DNA of 64,000 bases from Cheiracanthium punctorium. Taxonomy: Eukaryota; Arthropoda; Arachnida; Araneae; Cheiracanthiidae. Location of the stretch: assembly GCA_038373885.1 (NCBI GenBank), contig JAWZYV010012250.1, forward strand, positions 62,001-126,000. The letters run 5' to 3'. Below the pieces are notes generated by a model that saw only the letters and a list, made by a program, of their open reading frames with translations, made no database searches and was not told the DNA's origin. Of the stretch, positions 1 to 13,800 are shown piece after piece. The position numbers were made by a program, and so were the translations under genes. Numbering within the stretch: position 1 is the stretch's first letter; each line of letters starts with the position of its first letter.

Positions 1-99
1 TTACTACACCACTACAAAAAGTCAACACAATCTGATTACTTTAAGCAGCTCAGATAGAATCCAACCAAGTGCATTTTATAAGTGGACTTTAGTGAAAAT

Positions 100-1157
100 T
101 TTACTTTTCTCTCACAAAATGAGATCCTATCAGCCCATTGGACTCAAGCAGTGCTCTTTGTACACTGATGTCGCTTGGCTACCGAAAAGTGATCGTGTGG
201 AAGAAAAATTGTAAGTGACATCATAGCCAATGATTATATGCAGCACGACAAGTATGAAATCCATACTTTTGATGAAATCCTATTTAATAAAATTAAAAAA
301 GAAAGGCCTTTGTTAGAAGAAATCGACATTTTTATAGTGATGGGCCGTTATCCCAATTCAAGCAAAAGTTTACACTTTTCAGTGTCACTTTTTCATCCCT
401 TAACGTCAACTGGCCTTTCTTTGCCACAAGCCATGGAAAGGGTCCAGTTGACGGGGTTGGAGGTACTGTAAAAAGGGCTGTTTACTGAGGAATAATGTCA
501 GAAAAATGGATACATCCATCAAATGATGCCAAATCATTTGCTGAATGTGCAAATTCTATTTGCAGTGGGGTGGAAACAATCTACTGTCCAAAACAGAATA
601 TTGGAAGGGACATTGCTAACATAAAAAGCGTACCACATTTGCAGTGGATTGCGCAAGAGTCCTAGAGAATTATTATATTTCCTATACATTTGCATCTTCT
701 GAAGAAGGAGCAAACTTTTACTTTCAAGTATACTATGAATGAATCTGCTGAAAATCAAATTTCTTTATCTGCTAATGTAACTGTTGGTGATTTTGCCACT
801 GTTAAAGTGCAAGAGAAAAATAGAACAGTCAAATTTGTACCCCTGGTACTGAAATTGAAAAACAAACAGAGAATGTGCATGTTGTTTTTAAAACACGATC
901 TGGTGGAATGAAAACTTTCAAATCTAACTAAAAATATGTAGTATGGGTTCATACATCAGATATTACAACAGCGCTTCCAACTCCAACATTAAACAACAAA
1001 AATATTACCTTTGACAGTGATATTTTACTATAACTGTTTATCAAATTCATAAGTTGTCCCCTTTGCATTTAAATAAAATGTGCTAGCAATTTATACAATC
1101 CCATAGTAAATTGTTTTACCTTGAATGTGTTGATTTAAAAAAAAAAAAAAAAAAAAA
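100..1157 (+). pseudogene. Broken retrocopy of an ATSHGKG-motif protein, with poly(A) tail
   Basis: Three-frame reading gives a protein-like series broken by frameshifts and stops. It runs through a segment with QHDKYEIHTF (from 241), then an IFIVMGR..PNSSK-like stretch, then FFATSHGKGPVDGVGGTVKR in another frame near 400-470, then KSFAECANSICSG and TFTFKYTMNE segments. I recall the ATSHGKG.VDG.GGT.KR signature from uncharacterised, transposon-associated proteins repeated in arthropod and fish genomes; its function is unknown to me. AATAAA lies at 1072-1077 and a run of 20 A at 1138-1157, as expected for a reverse-transcribed mRNA. The 5' end is not defined. It lies upstream of the first visible helicase exon, so it probably sits in an intron. 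I am confident it is a dead copy, less so of the family. Confidence 0.6.
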
Positions 1158-1832
1158 TTGGGAGCTCCAAGTCACAGAATTTGACATGAATTACAGTTCA
1201 AGCCAAAAATGAAGGATTTTATTTGTCGCCTCTGTTACATACTATTTTAATTAATTTATCATTAAAGTACCATTGTTTTAAATATTTCAAGTCATTTAAC
1301 TAAACATTGCTCCTTAAAGTAACATATAATTGTAGAATTTTTTTGTCTTCAGAATATTTTTTATAATTTTAGAGTAAAATACTTATGTGATTTCCCCTCT
1401 GTTACGCTTGGAATTCAGCAGTCTATATTTTTTTATATTGATCTACTATATACTATTCTTTAAAATACATTTATTCTTTATTATTGTTAATGTTTCATTA
1501 AATGTTGATTAAATTAACTCTCAGTTTCTAAATTTAAGAGAATCTTTGCATCTCAAAAGAATAATAGAGTAACTACAATTTATTGGTTTTTTCAAATAAA
1601 GCTGTTTGTCTATTTTAAAGCAGAATTATGTTTTACTCTTTCATGTAGGGTTTCTTCATTGAAATCATGAAATATGTTTAATGGTTTATAGTTGTCATAA
1701 GTTAAGAATATGATAAAAAATTATGTATTTACTATACTTCTATAAATTCTGTGTTTTTCACTGAATGACTTATGATGCAAAGTCAATTTACATATTTGTG
1801 CCTTGTTTTTATTATTCCACATCAACTTTCAG

Positions 1833-1888
1833 GAAGTTTTAATTTTGGATGAAGCAGATCGTTTATTAGACATGGGCTTTGAAAAGAC
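1833..1888 (+). CDS. DDX55: DDX55 exon A: DEAD motif
   Basis: Acceptor tttcag, donor gtaagt. Encodes [18 protein letters not shown], the Walker B/DEAD box that binds Mg-ATP. Leaves two bases (AC) for the next exon. Confidence 0.93.
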
Positions 1889-4800
1889 GTAAGTGTTTGT
1901 GTACAATTTATGTAAGCTACCTTTTGAATAGTGTATTTAAATTAATGAATTTAGAATGATTATTTATGGTTGGTAACTGTAATATCATACATAACTTTTA
2001 CGCTTTCAGTGTAAAACACCCTACAGGGTTTCTACAGACCTGTAAAATCAGGGATTTGGGAAAAAAGTCAGTGAAATGCAAGAAAAATTGAACTATTGGC
2101 AAAATCAAGAAAATACTTAGTGTTTGAACCTAATTGTAGAAATTGTTTTATTTTCATTTTCTCATTTAACCTTATAAATAATTTTAAAATGTGTCCTTTA
2201 TGAGTATATCTTGTGCAGTTGAAATATGCTTAATTTTATCCTAAATTATATCAAACATGGTTTTTGTTAGAATCCAGCGAGTCAAATAAAATTCTTGTAT
2301 ATATTAATTTTTATTATTATTATTATTTGTAAAAAAGGGGCAAAATATATAAAAATTTATTAATTAATAGATGTAATATTAAAAATAGAAATGCAAAAAT
2401 TTGGGAAAACATCCTAGATAAAAAGTCAGGAAAGAGTGTGACAGATGTCAGGGAAGCAAAAGCTGTGAAATCTGTAGAAACCCTGCCATAGTAGCAATCC
2501 TTAATGGAGCTTTACACAGCCTATCATCTGTGCCTCGGATAGTTATCATTTCATCATTATTGATTTAAGTGAATTTTCAGTTTATTTATTATATTTAGCT
2601 TCACTAATCATTACTATTCACAGAATACTTTTGTGATGCTTTTTATGAATAGTAAAGAAGCTAAGATTGAGCAACATTTTTCAGAGTGTAAGAATTAAAG
2701 AATGTACCACAGATTCAGCATAGTATCTCAATTTATGCAAAGTGACTTTGAGAATTTTTTCATTGTTAAAAACCAAAGAAAATAATCCCAGCCATTCTAA
2801 AATGGAAACAAAGAAAGATTGTTGATTAACAAAAGACTCCACTAAAGAGGCATGAAATACTTTATACACCTATACCATGGGCCTAGTGATTAAAAAAATA
2901 TCTGTTAATAACAAGTGTCTGCTAAAGAAGATCATCTGTCATTTAAGGTTTTACTGTAATTAGAGAAACCAAATTGTCTTTCACCTTAGAATACCAAATG
3001 ATATTCTAATAAAATGCTCTTATCAAAATGTTTTATTTTGTCTTATTTCCTTTGCAGATTAAATTCGATTTTGAGCTACCTTCCCAAACAAAGACAAACT
3101 GGGTTGTTTTCTGCTACTCAGACAAATGAAATGTCTGACTTAATTCGAGCTGGCCTGAGAAATCCTATGTGTATATCTGTTAAGGAAAAATCTACCGATT
3201 CCTCTGGTAATCAGAGAACTCCATCAACTTTGTCTAACTTTTATATGGTAAGAAAAAGTATAGCTGTATTTTAAGTCATTTCTTAATTTTACTTCAAATA
3301 TTCTCTTCCCTGTAACTTACCCAGCCAGCCACGATACATCGAATTAACGTTGCCTTCGACGTAATCATCAACGTTAAAAATCCTTGGATATGTCCACCTG
3401 TGTGCCCGTCGTGCGATGAACTTATAGACAGCGTATTACCTGCGAGGGATGACCGTGAGAGATAACAATCTCGCTTAAGTATGGCACAAGAATGAAAAAG
3501 GGTGATTGCCAGGAAGAGAAAATCTCCGATATTGGTCGAACACTCGTCTCTATAACGGCAAAGGGAGACAGATTCTCAGAATCCGTTTATAAAATTCAGC
3601 TCATAGTGGTTGATGTTACGTTATACATTGTCGAATTGCTCCAACAGGACAGAGAAAACTGGCTTATATTCGTCTAATAGGTTCCTTAAAGACTTTGCAG
3701 AATTTGTCAAATTCTGACCATTTATAAACATAGTAATTTTGCCGCAATTCCAGACATTTAGAGAATAGGCACATACCATTTACATACGTCGTGAAGGAAT
3801 AGAAATTCAAACTGTTCTGATCTTGTACACTTTAGCTGTTTAAAAGAAAACACTTTATATTTCTATAAAATACATTTTCTATTAGTTAGTTAGCTAATGA
3901 AACATAATTTTTAATCAAATATGTAGAAATAACAAGTTTTAAATTAACTTCTGGTCGTTTAGATAAAGTTACAAAATATACATTCATAAAAATTTGAACA
4001 TTGAGAAAATATATTAAAGAAAAAATATAATCTTGATTTTTTAAAATTTAACTGATCAGTAACTCCCATTAATAGCTTATGTCTCTAATTTACATTTTAA
4101 AAGAGTTTAGTTTTTTTCCCCCGGTACATTTTATTAATTGTTTTAACTGTATTAGGTATATTCAGCAAAAGGGGGGGCGACACTGTTTAATTCAAAGTTA
4201 TAAACAATCTAAATATTTTCATAAAATGGTGAAAAAGTAACTTAAAAAATTAAATAAATATTAGTAAATTTAGTTAACTAATACAGTTTAAAATGCAGTT
4301 TTACTAACAGTAAATATAAATTTACTTATTTCATATAAAAAAAGGTTACTTTTTCAATAGTATATGAAAATATTTAGATTTTTTATAACAGTAGATTAAA
4401 TAACTTTTTATTAAAAATACCTAATACAGTCAAAACGTTTAATAAAATGTACCGGGGGAAAAAAACTAAACTCTTTTAACCCTCTGAGCGTCTTGGAAAT
4501 GGGCAAATAATGTAAAGTTGTTTTCACTGCAAAATTTTTAAGCAGCTTTAAAATTATTTAAAAAATAAGATTTTGATAGGAAGATTTGTAATTATTAAAA
4601 AGTTAACTCCTAAAATATCCATGAGCTTTAATATCGAAATATATTTTATGATGCCTGGGTGTTATAAATAATTTAAATTATAGATGCATTGCAGTGAAAA
4701 CTGGAATGAAGTGAACGGGATTTTACGTCTCAGCCGCTTGGAGGGTTAAAATGTAAATTAGAGACATAAGTTATTAATGGGAGTTACTGATCAGTTAAAT

Positions 4801-7800
4801 TTTAAAAAATCAAGATTATATTTTTTCTTTAATATATTTTCTCAATGTTCAAACTTTTATCAATATATATTTTATAACTTATCTAAACGATTAGAAGTTA
4901 ATTTAAAACTTGTTATTACTGAATATTTAATTCAAAATTGCTTTTCATTAGCTAAAACCAGTAGTAAAATGTTTTATATTTAGAAATATAAAGTGTTTAC
5001 TTTTTTTTTTTTAAACGGCATGGGCGCAAGATAAGAACATCTTGAATTTTCATGCTTTCACGATATTTGTAAATAGTATGTGACTCACACATTATCTAAT
5101 TATCTAGAATTGAGGTATAATTAGTACGTTTATAAATTGTCAGGATTCGGCAAAATCGTCAAAGAATGACCTATTGGACGAATAACCCCGCTTTTTTTAT
5201 TACATTTTTCCTGTAATAAAATAAGAACAAGTTTTCTATCTATAAATTTTAGTCCCCCTCACCCCACGAGAAAAATCTTGTCTACTTCATTACACAAACA
5301 GTTTTTTATTTATCTCTCTTAATTCTTTGATTTTTTAAATTTTACTACTCCAAATAGGTTTAAATTACATACTAAATGCATACATATTAATATACAATTT
5401 AAAAAGAAAAAAAAAATTACCTTTGCATAAAAAGCTTTAACCTATTTGATTTAAGTTAAGCCATAATGCAATAATGGTTGACTTTTGTTATAGTAAACTT
5501 ACATTAAGTAAAATCATGCTTATTATGAGAAAAAAATATTTTATATACTTAAGGTAAGCAGTTGATTTTATGCCAATTGTACCTGTATGTTTCACTCTAT
5601 AATACAAATAACAAAACTTATAATTAGCAATTAAAAAGAAAATGATTAAAAGAAACAAAGTACATTAGTTAAATAATTATTTAACTCGCCTCTAAAATTT
5701 TGATGGCTGGAATTAAAACTTGTAGTTAACCAAATAAACTTTAATAACATCACCGGCCAACACAATTTAAAGAGAGCCAGACAAACTTATTAATATGCCA
5801 AGCTAACGATAAATCGTGTTAGCATTGAACTTGAAAAATATTCCAAGAGATTCTTGAAAAATATCCACTTTTATAGTTAAAACTGTCCAAATTTTACTCT
5901 TCTGAGTAGCGCAGTTGAGCTCAGCCATTTACCACGCTCTGAAAATGGAGCTAGCTCGGCCTTTGCATAAAAAAACTGCGAAGTACGAGCCACGCGAACC
6001 ACGAACGAATACACACACAAAAAAGAAGCATCTGTGACGTGACAACAGCATTCCTGAGAAAACGGTTGGGGTGGACAGGTCAAAGGAAAGGTTGTGCGAA
6101 AGGACCAACGTAATTCTGTCTACCCTCACTGTTTCTTCGATGTTCAACTGACTATTAACTAAGCTGAAAAATTTCTCGATGCTCTGTTTCTTCTTGGCTG
6201 GCTGGGGGGTCTCTCAGACCGCCGAAGCCATGAGCGGAAAATTGGTGATGTATTGACGGAACATAGACCTCGTGAGGGTGACCAAACTAATAGTCGAAGA
6301 TTAGCCGCCTCCCTGACCAACATAGAATGGATCTTTATAATGTCGACAACACAATGTATGTTTGATCTCTTTTAAACTCTATTTTTTGCTGTAATTTTTC
6401 CTCGACCTATTTTTGACATTGGGAATACGTAATTCAAATGTGTGTGCGCTTGCTGGGTTACCCTGAAACTCATTATTAGTAGCACTAGTAATTAGTTTCA
6501 ATAGTACAGTATAATAGTTTCAATAGTATAATACTCAAAATAGTTCATTAAGTATACATTTATAATTACTGATACATTGTTAAAATTCGTGAGGTCTCTC
6601 ACTTTCTAAATATATAGATTAATTATGTTTTTATTCCACTCATATTAGTGGCTTTCAAAGTAATGAATTAGTGCAGTTAAAATGAATCTTATTGACTGAA
6701 TATTATTTTTAATAGCATAGCTAAATATTGATATAATCCTCTTCACTAACTTGCTTAATTTTCACTGTAGAGCATTAATTTTGCTAATTTAGAGGAATTG
6801 TCACTATGTTTTGCTCCTTTTCACTACATTTAGGGGATCAATTTTTTAATTTGAGATTAACAACATTTTTATGGATTTTTCTCTTTGATCTTGGGGCTTT
6901 TCATACTGATTATGGGCATTTTTCCAGAATTTTTTAAAGCTTGTTCTGTGGTACTTTAGAAAATGCATGAAGCAGTCAAAGTGTCAAGATTATGTGGTTA
7001 GATGTTGGTGTTTGTGCCCTAATGAAATTTTAAGACTTTTACTGTGGGCTCTGATATTTACTAACCAACAACCGATTTTGCTCATCCTACAGTGATTAAC
7101 CCTTTGTGCAACACATTGAGCATTAAAGATTAAAAATTCAATAACTTTTATTAAATTCATATTACCAAATCACAATTTTCATTCATAGTGCGGCCAGCGA
7201 CAATTACAGTGATTGAATTAAAATAGAGCAATTACATTTACATGAACATCAGCATTTTGTGTCAAGAAAATTTCGTGACATATTCATGTGCATTGTGGTG
7301 TGCAAAGGTTAAATGTGGCTTCGGATGTGTATGGAGGAACATACGCATGTATGAGTTAGAAAATTAATTTTTTATGTTTTGAGTTAGTGCAATTTTAGTA
7401 TGTCATTATCAAAATGAAAAATTGTATTATTTGAATGTTCCTTGATCTAATAGTGTTGCTTTATTTGGGGACAGTAGAACTTCTCTAATCCATCACCTTT
7501 GGAACTGGGGATATGGTTGGAATGCAAAAAAGGGCAGATTATCAGAAAATACAGGAAAATATAGATTTACAGTAAAACAAACGATCTCGGAACTCAAAAA
7601 TGACTGTATGTATTGTTCTCTACAGTAAAAACATTACAATTAACCACACAAAATCTGTTATTATTATTGAAAAAGATCAAAACTCTATGTATTTACTATA
7701 AGTATATATATATATATATAATGTTTGTGGTGAGTAACTGACAAGTCTTCACGAAGTTCATCCCGAGCATTGTCAAATCAAGTGAAGTGTCAGACCATCT

Positions 7801-10800
7801 GGGGGCAGACGAGAGGGGTTCTACTATACTTTTTTTTTTTTTTTAGTTTTGAAAGAATTAGTATCGAATAATCAATTTCATGTATTGTGAGCATAAGCTT
7901 TTGGAATTGGAAATAACTCTATAATCAATATATTTTTACTTTTCTAATACAGTTTTAGTTATGTAGCCATTAAATTTATTTTTCAAAAAATGAAAGTAAA
8001 AAATTTTAGTGACTTTTGTGAAAAGTTAGCAGTTTTTTCAACTGAATGTAATGGCTTTTGCTAGTGAAAATTTGACAACACTGTAGATCAGCAAAATTCC
8101 ATGCTCCATAAAATTGACTCAGTAAATCAAAAATAATGGTTTGTGTGTATTGAAATTTTCAAAGGTAAAGAAAAAATAACTATGAAGATGGCCTTCCAAA
8201 ACTTTTAATTTTTTAAATGTTTGATAAAAAAAGAAAAAAATCCTGGAGATTCAAATATTATTTAAAAGTATAAAGTTCATGATTTTTTTTTTTTTTAAGC
8301 TGAATTTGAAGAATTTTAGATCTGTTTCTCAGACAGGTGTATCAGAAAATTTTGAAAAACATGATGCTTTGATGAATTTTGAAAGATCAACTGCTGTGAT
8401 TACAAATTTGATGTGTTTCCAAAGAGCAAACACTGCTTGAACTAATCACATTCTCATGTTTCTTGGCTGTGCTAATTTCCGAGAATTTCTGAAAACAATA
8501 TTTTGCAGTTTAATTTCAACTAAATCCAATTGTAATAAGCAAATCTACACTGCTTTAAAACATTTTCCAAAATATAAACTTTACATTATATTGCCTGCTA
8601 CTTGGTAGTGTGTTCTATTTTTTTTTTTTTTTGGGGGGGGGGAAGAGAGCAAGCTATTTCCCTTACTTGACTGCTATATTTGTTTAGATATCCAAACTAA
8701 ATAATTAAAAATCTCTGTAAAAAACATTATAAAGTGAGTAGGAACTCTTTCAGATATGAAATAGGCTCCAAATTCATGTTCTTTTTAAGTAACTTCAGAT
8801 GTCACATGCTAGGCCGTAGCCAGAAAAAAAAGTGGGAGGGATATGTAGTGCTAAATTTTTTTTGCCTATGATTGATTTCTATAGTAGATGTAAGTAAAAA
8901 ATACTAATACATTGACCAATTTTTTTATTTTTATTTATTTATTTGGGGGGGGGGGAGAAGGAAACCCCATGACCTCCCCAGACCACAACCTTGGTCATAT
9001 GAGATGGTGTTGCAGATTTATTATGATTTTTTAAAAGTAGTTAGCGACACTGACCTCCAAACTCCAGCTTTAATGGTAAGCTTTGTTTAAAGAAAAAAAA
9101 AAATTATAAGAACATATGTTAGTGTATCTTAATGTAAAATGAATGTACAGGTTGCAATAGACATGTTATTTGAGATGTTTCACAGTGAGTTACAATTATT
9201 TATCCTTATTAATTTTGTATTATTTTTTATTCTATCATTCAGGTTTGTGAAGCTGACAAGAAGTTCAGCCAGCTAATAGGTTTTTTAAAATCTGAAAATG
9301 TTACAAAGTGTATGATTTTTTTTAGCACCTGTGCATCAGTTGATTATTTTGCTTACTTAATAAAAGAGTAAGTATTTCTTCTTATTTATTTATTTTAAAA
9401 CTGAAAGTATTTTTATGTACTTCATCTTGAATAATATTACTGCTTTTCCATTTTTGCTTTAATTGTATCAAATACAATTTTGTTGTTGTTTCCAACTAGT
9501 TCGTGAAAGGTTGGCATACAAACCTTTGAAAAAAAAAAAAAATGCACATAAGAGTAATATGTATTTGCATTTTAAGAGGCTCAAAAATCCTCCCTTCCTC
9601 ATTAGTTAAATATCCACGTACCCATATAAAGACAAGAAAACAAATAAATAATATTGCATATTAAGAACCAAGAAAATTTTCAAAATTTGAAGAGTATTTA
9701 GATGGCCATTCACGTAAGATGCAAACTTTTAATATTTTTAAGCTTCACAAAACATTTTTTAAATTGTAAAAATATTTACATGCAGAAAACTGAAAACCTC
9801 TGATATAATTTATCCTCCTTCAGAGGGGGAACATTTAAAATACCCATCTCTTATTGGAATCGGAATTCAATATTTGTTTTTTTAATTTTAATTATATTTA
9901 TTTTCTATAACTTGTTGAAAGTTGACCAATTTTGATCAGTGTCATAAAAGCTGCTCAACACCTAAAATGTCCTGAGTAAGGTCTTGATTACATTGCAGCT
10001 TACCAGAAGACAGGTATATTTGATTGCAGCCCTCAAGCCCTTGTAAGTTGAAAATCCCTGATTTAACAGATAATATTCATAAAAATAAAAAGGAATCTAC
10101 TGACAAGCCAGGAAACTGAATGAACATATACCTTATGCTAAAGTTGGGAATTCTATTTCCTCTTATATATTTTTTAAATGTTTCAAATAAGTAGTTTAAA
10201 ACAAAGCAACTGCATCCATTAATGAACTGTGTACGTATTTTAATATAATTTAGAAATATTGAAAAAAAAGAGACATATTTTCATATTCATAATAAAATTT
10301 TAGATGCATATTTATGTAAAACACCAATCGCAGCCAACCATTAAACCTGTAATTAATTATATAATAAAGTGCATTTTTAAAAATGTAAAATTATCATTTA
10401 AAATTTTATTCTTTTATGCCACTGTGTTGTCCAAAATGTATTACAAAGTGTCTATGGTGAATTTAAAATCAAATTATATCTTATTCTCAAGTACAGAAAT
10501 ACATATACCATTCTGTATTTAGTCCATACTGTGTACCATATCTAATTTTATGTACTTCGATTTTTATTTATTTATTTATTTATTTTTTTAATTAGTTGTG
10601 TCTATTTTATTGATTTGAAGTTCTGTTGAAAATTCATATGTAGGGTTTACACAAGTGCTTACCAAAATTATAAGCATGAACAAATTTCATGCAAAAGAAA
10701 TTACCATTGAGGGTGGTCACATTAAACAGGCTGTATTGTATTTTCACTTTCTAGTCAAAATTTTAAAATAAATATTTCGTTTTTAAAATCTTTAATAATT

Positions 10801-13800
10801 ATTGCCTGTATTTACTCAGTAATATATTTATGGTTATTCTAAAAAGTAAATGAAAAAGATTGTGTTATATTTTAAATTGAATCAAAAAAAGTTATGTGTA
10901 ATACTTTTATATAAAATAATAAGATTGATGTTAAATCTTGATTAGATTTCTGAAACACATTCCGGTTATTAGCATTCATGGAAGAATGAGAAAGAAACGA
11001 CATGAAATATTTTCCAGTTTTAAGAACTATGACAGGTAAGCACATTGGGTGTTATTTACACTCTAAATTGTATAAATTATAAACAAGTTCAGTTTCATTT
11101 TTGGGTATTTATAAGGATTCCCTTTTTTTCAGGTTATATTGTTTCTTAAAGTAAACTTTCATTTTACATTTGTAATATTAATAGTATTACATGATTTTAT
11201 GGCTAAATTCAAATTGTAAAATTAACCAAACATTGATTAACTTCTTGTGAGTTTTTTAAGCTGTGGTATGTTTAAGAAATAGTTATTATAGACAATTGAT
11301 TAGGAACTTTTGCTATAGAAATGTGTGACTGAAGAAATTATTGGGATCTGAAAAAAGCCATACTTGTACTAAGTTGTATTTAAACATATATTTCATTGTA
11401 CTTGCAGCATTTTGCCATAGTTTTAGGGTAATTTCTCAGTATTGTGAGCATTTATGTCATGACCACAACAAGTTTGCTTAATCAAAATTGATTAAAAAAC
11501 TGAGTTATGTGAATGGTTTTCTTTTTCTGTAAATGCTCTATTATATTGTTTACATAAAGAAAAGCAGTTCACCTAACTCAATTTTTTGTATAGTTATGAT
11601 CAATCAAACTTGTTGTGGACATGACATTCATGTGCACAATACCCTGGAATCGCCTTTTGCTCATTTTCAGTAATTACAATTCAAATGAATACAAGTAAGA
11701 TCGAAGGCACAAAATTTTTAAACTTCTAAAAGACAACTAATGATAGTGCTGTATTGTGACTGTGAGGAGTGCACAGAAAATGTATAGCTTTAGGGTGCTT
11801 CTGGGTATACTGTATTATCTCATCAACCATTTTAACCTGTAAATTTTTTCTCAGTCTGTGTATTTAATCATCAATAACAGAAAACATTTGTTGATTATTA
11901 GTGTTGCTAACTTTATTTCATTATGTTAGATAACACTGCAACTTTTTAAATTGCGAGCATCTTTGTTTGTAAATTAAAAAGTGAGCACAGACCCTGCAAG
12001 TTATTTTTATTATTTTCATTCATGTCAGTATCTGAAGGTACAAGCATATAATGCACAACTTGGCTTAAAGGTTTCTAACATGTAAAGACAAATTTTGTGA
12101 ATTCTTAATTCTTTATAAACTTTATTTTTAAATAATGTATTTATTCTTGTATTTAAAAAAAATTTATTTGGTTTGAGGATGCTTTGAATATTATAACAGT
12201 TAAGTGTCATTATCAAGAATATTTTTAATTTGCAATACAGTTATCTTTATTCCATGTTTTTTTTTATTTTATTTTTTTTTCCTTAACAACATTCCTAAAT
12301 TTTTATGCTAAAAAATGTTTGGAAATGCATCAATATTCAAATAAAGCAGTTAATCTAAAATGTTTAATTCTAGAGGTGTTTTGCTTTGCACTGATGTTAT
12401 GGCTCGTGGTGTTGATATTCCTGATGTGCAGTGGGTAATACAATTTGATCCTCCTAGTTCAGCCAGGTAAGTTTTTTAGTAGGCTTTGCTTCTTCTTCTT
12501 CTTCTTCTTCTTCTTTTTTTTTTTTTCCATTTAGTAAAGGGTTGTTATAAATGTAGTATGTTGTACTTTAATTGAGAAGAAGTTCTTTTGCTTCTTTGAG
12601 TAATTGGAGCTTGTAAGTAATATATCACTCTCTTATTCCAAGCTGTGATTTTCTTTTTTATTTAAAGTGTTTTTATACTTTTCTGAGAATTCTATCACTA
12701 AGATTTTATGCCCCATCCAAGCCTCATCTCAAATGTAAAATGTAATGTGAGTGACAGCTGTATTTTTGTATGTGCAGTTTATATTACTGACAGCCAAAGA
12801 GGACTTATATTTAACATCATATGGAGTTTTAGTGACACATGACTTTCTGGTTAAAGTATGGCCTCAGGACCTGGATCAATTCATTTTGTACATAACCCTC
12901 ATGCCCATAACATCACCTGCCTCCTTTCTCTGCTTCCAGTTTGGCCTAAATTCTATAACTTGTAAAATCCAGATAAAAGTTAGTATGTTTCTCTGCAGTT
13001 GATCTAACATGTATAACAATTGAAAAAAAAAAGGTCTTGGAAACCTGGCCTGATTTATTATAAGGCACCAAATGCCATTGCACAGCTGAATTATGCAGTG
13101 CCAAATGGAGTATAAACAGCACAATTGTGCATTTGTGTCAGATGGTCAAGCAAAAATCGCTCCGAGGTTGAAATCGTGTGTATCTTTCAATATGTCAGTT
13201 GACATTTCGCCTCTTTGACATACAAGACCATGTCTCTTTAGTTGTCTATTGGTAACATATTTACATTCTCATGACAGATATCACTGACTGTCATTTATGC
13301 TGAAAATGAGAATTTATGAAAAAATTATGAATTTATTAGATATTTATAAAAATTTGCTGATGCTGTAAATCTACTGGTTTTTGTATGATCTGTTTTTTCC
13401 CCCTTTTACAGCTCTTTTGTACATCGATGTGGACGAACTGCTCGCATTGGGAAAACAGGCAATGCATTGATAATGTTATTACCCAATGAAGAAGCTTTTG
13501 TAAACTTTCTTAGTGTTAATCAAAAGGTAGTATATTTGTGTAAAAAATGGATTCAGTATTTTTATTCAAAATTCTACATCAAAATTAGCAAACTCCACAT
13601 TGGGAATCGATTCTACATTGATCAAATAATCCTGAACATAATGAAGATTTTATATGCATGTATATATACAATATTAAATTAAAAATACCTTTCCATATGT
13701 ATGTATGTATACATTGTTTATTACAAAATCTGTAGGGTCTTATTAGACTAGATCTGTGAGGAAAATTTCCTGGACAAGGTTCATACTGTCCTTTGAAACT

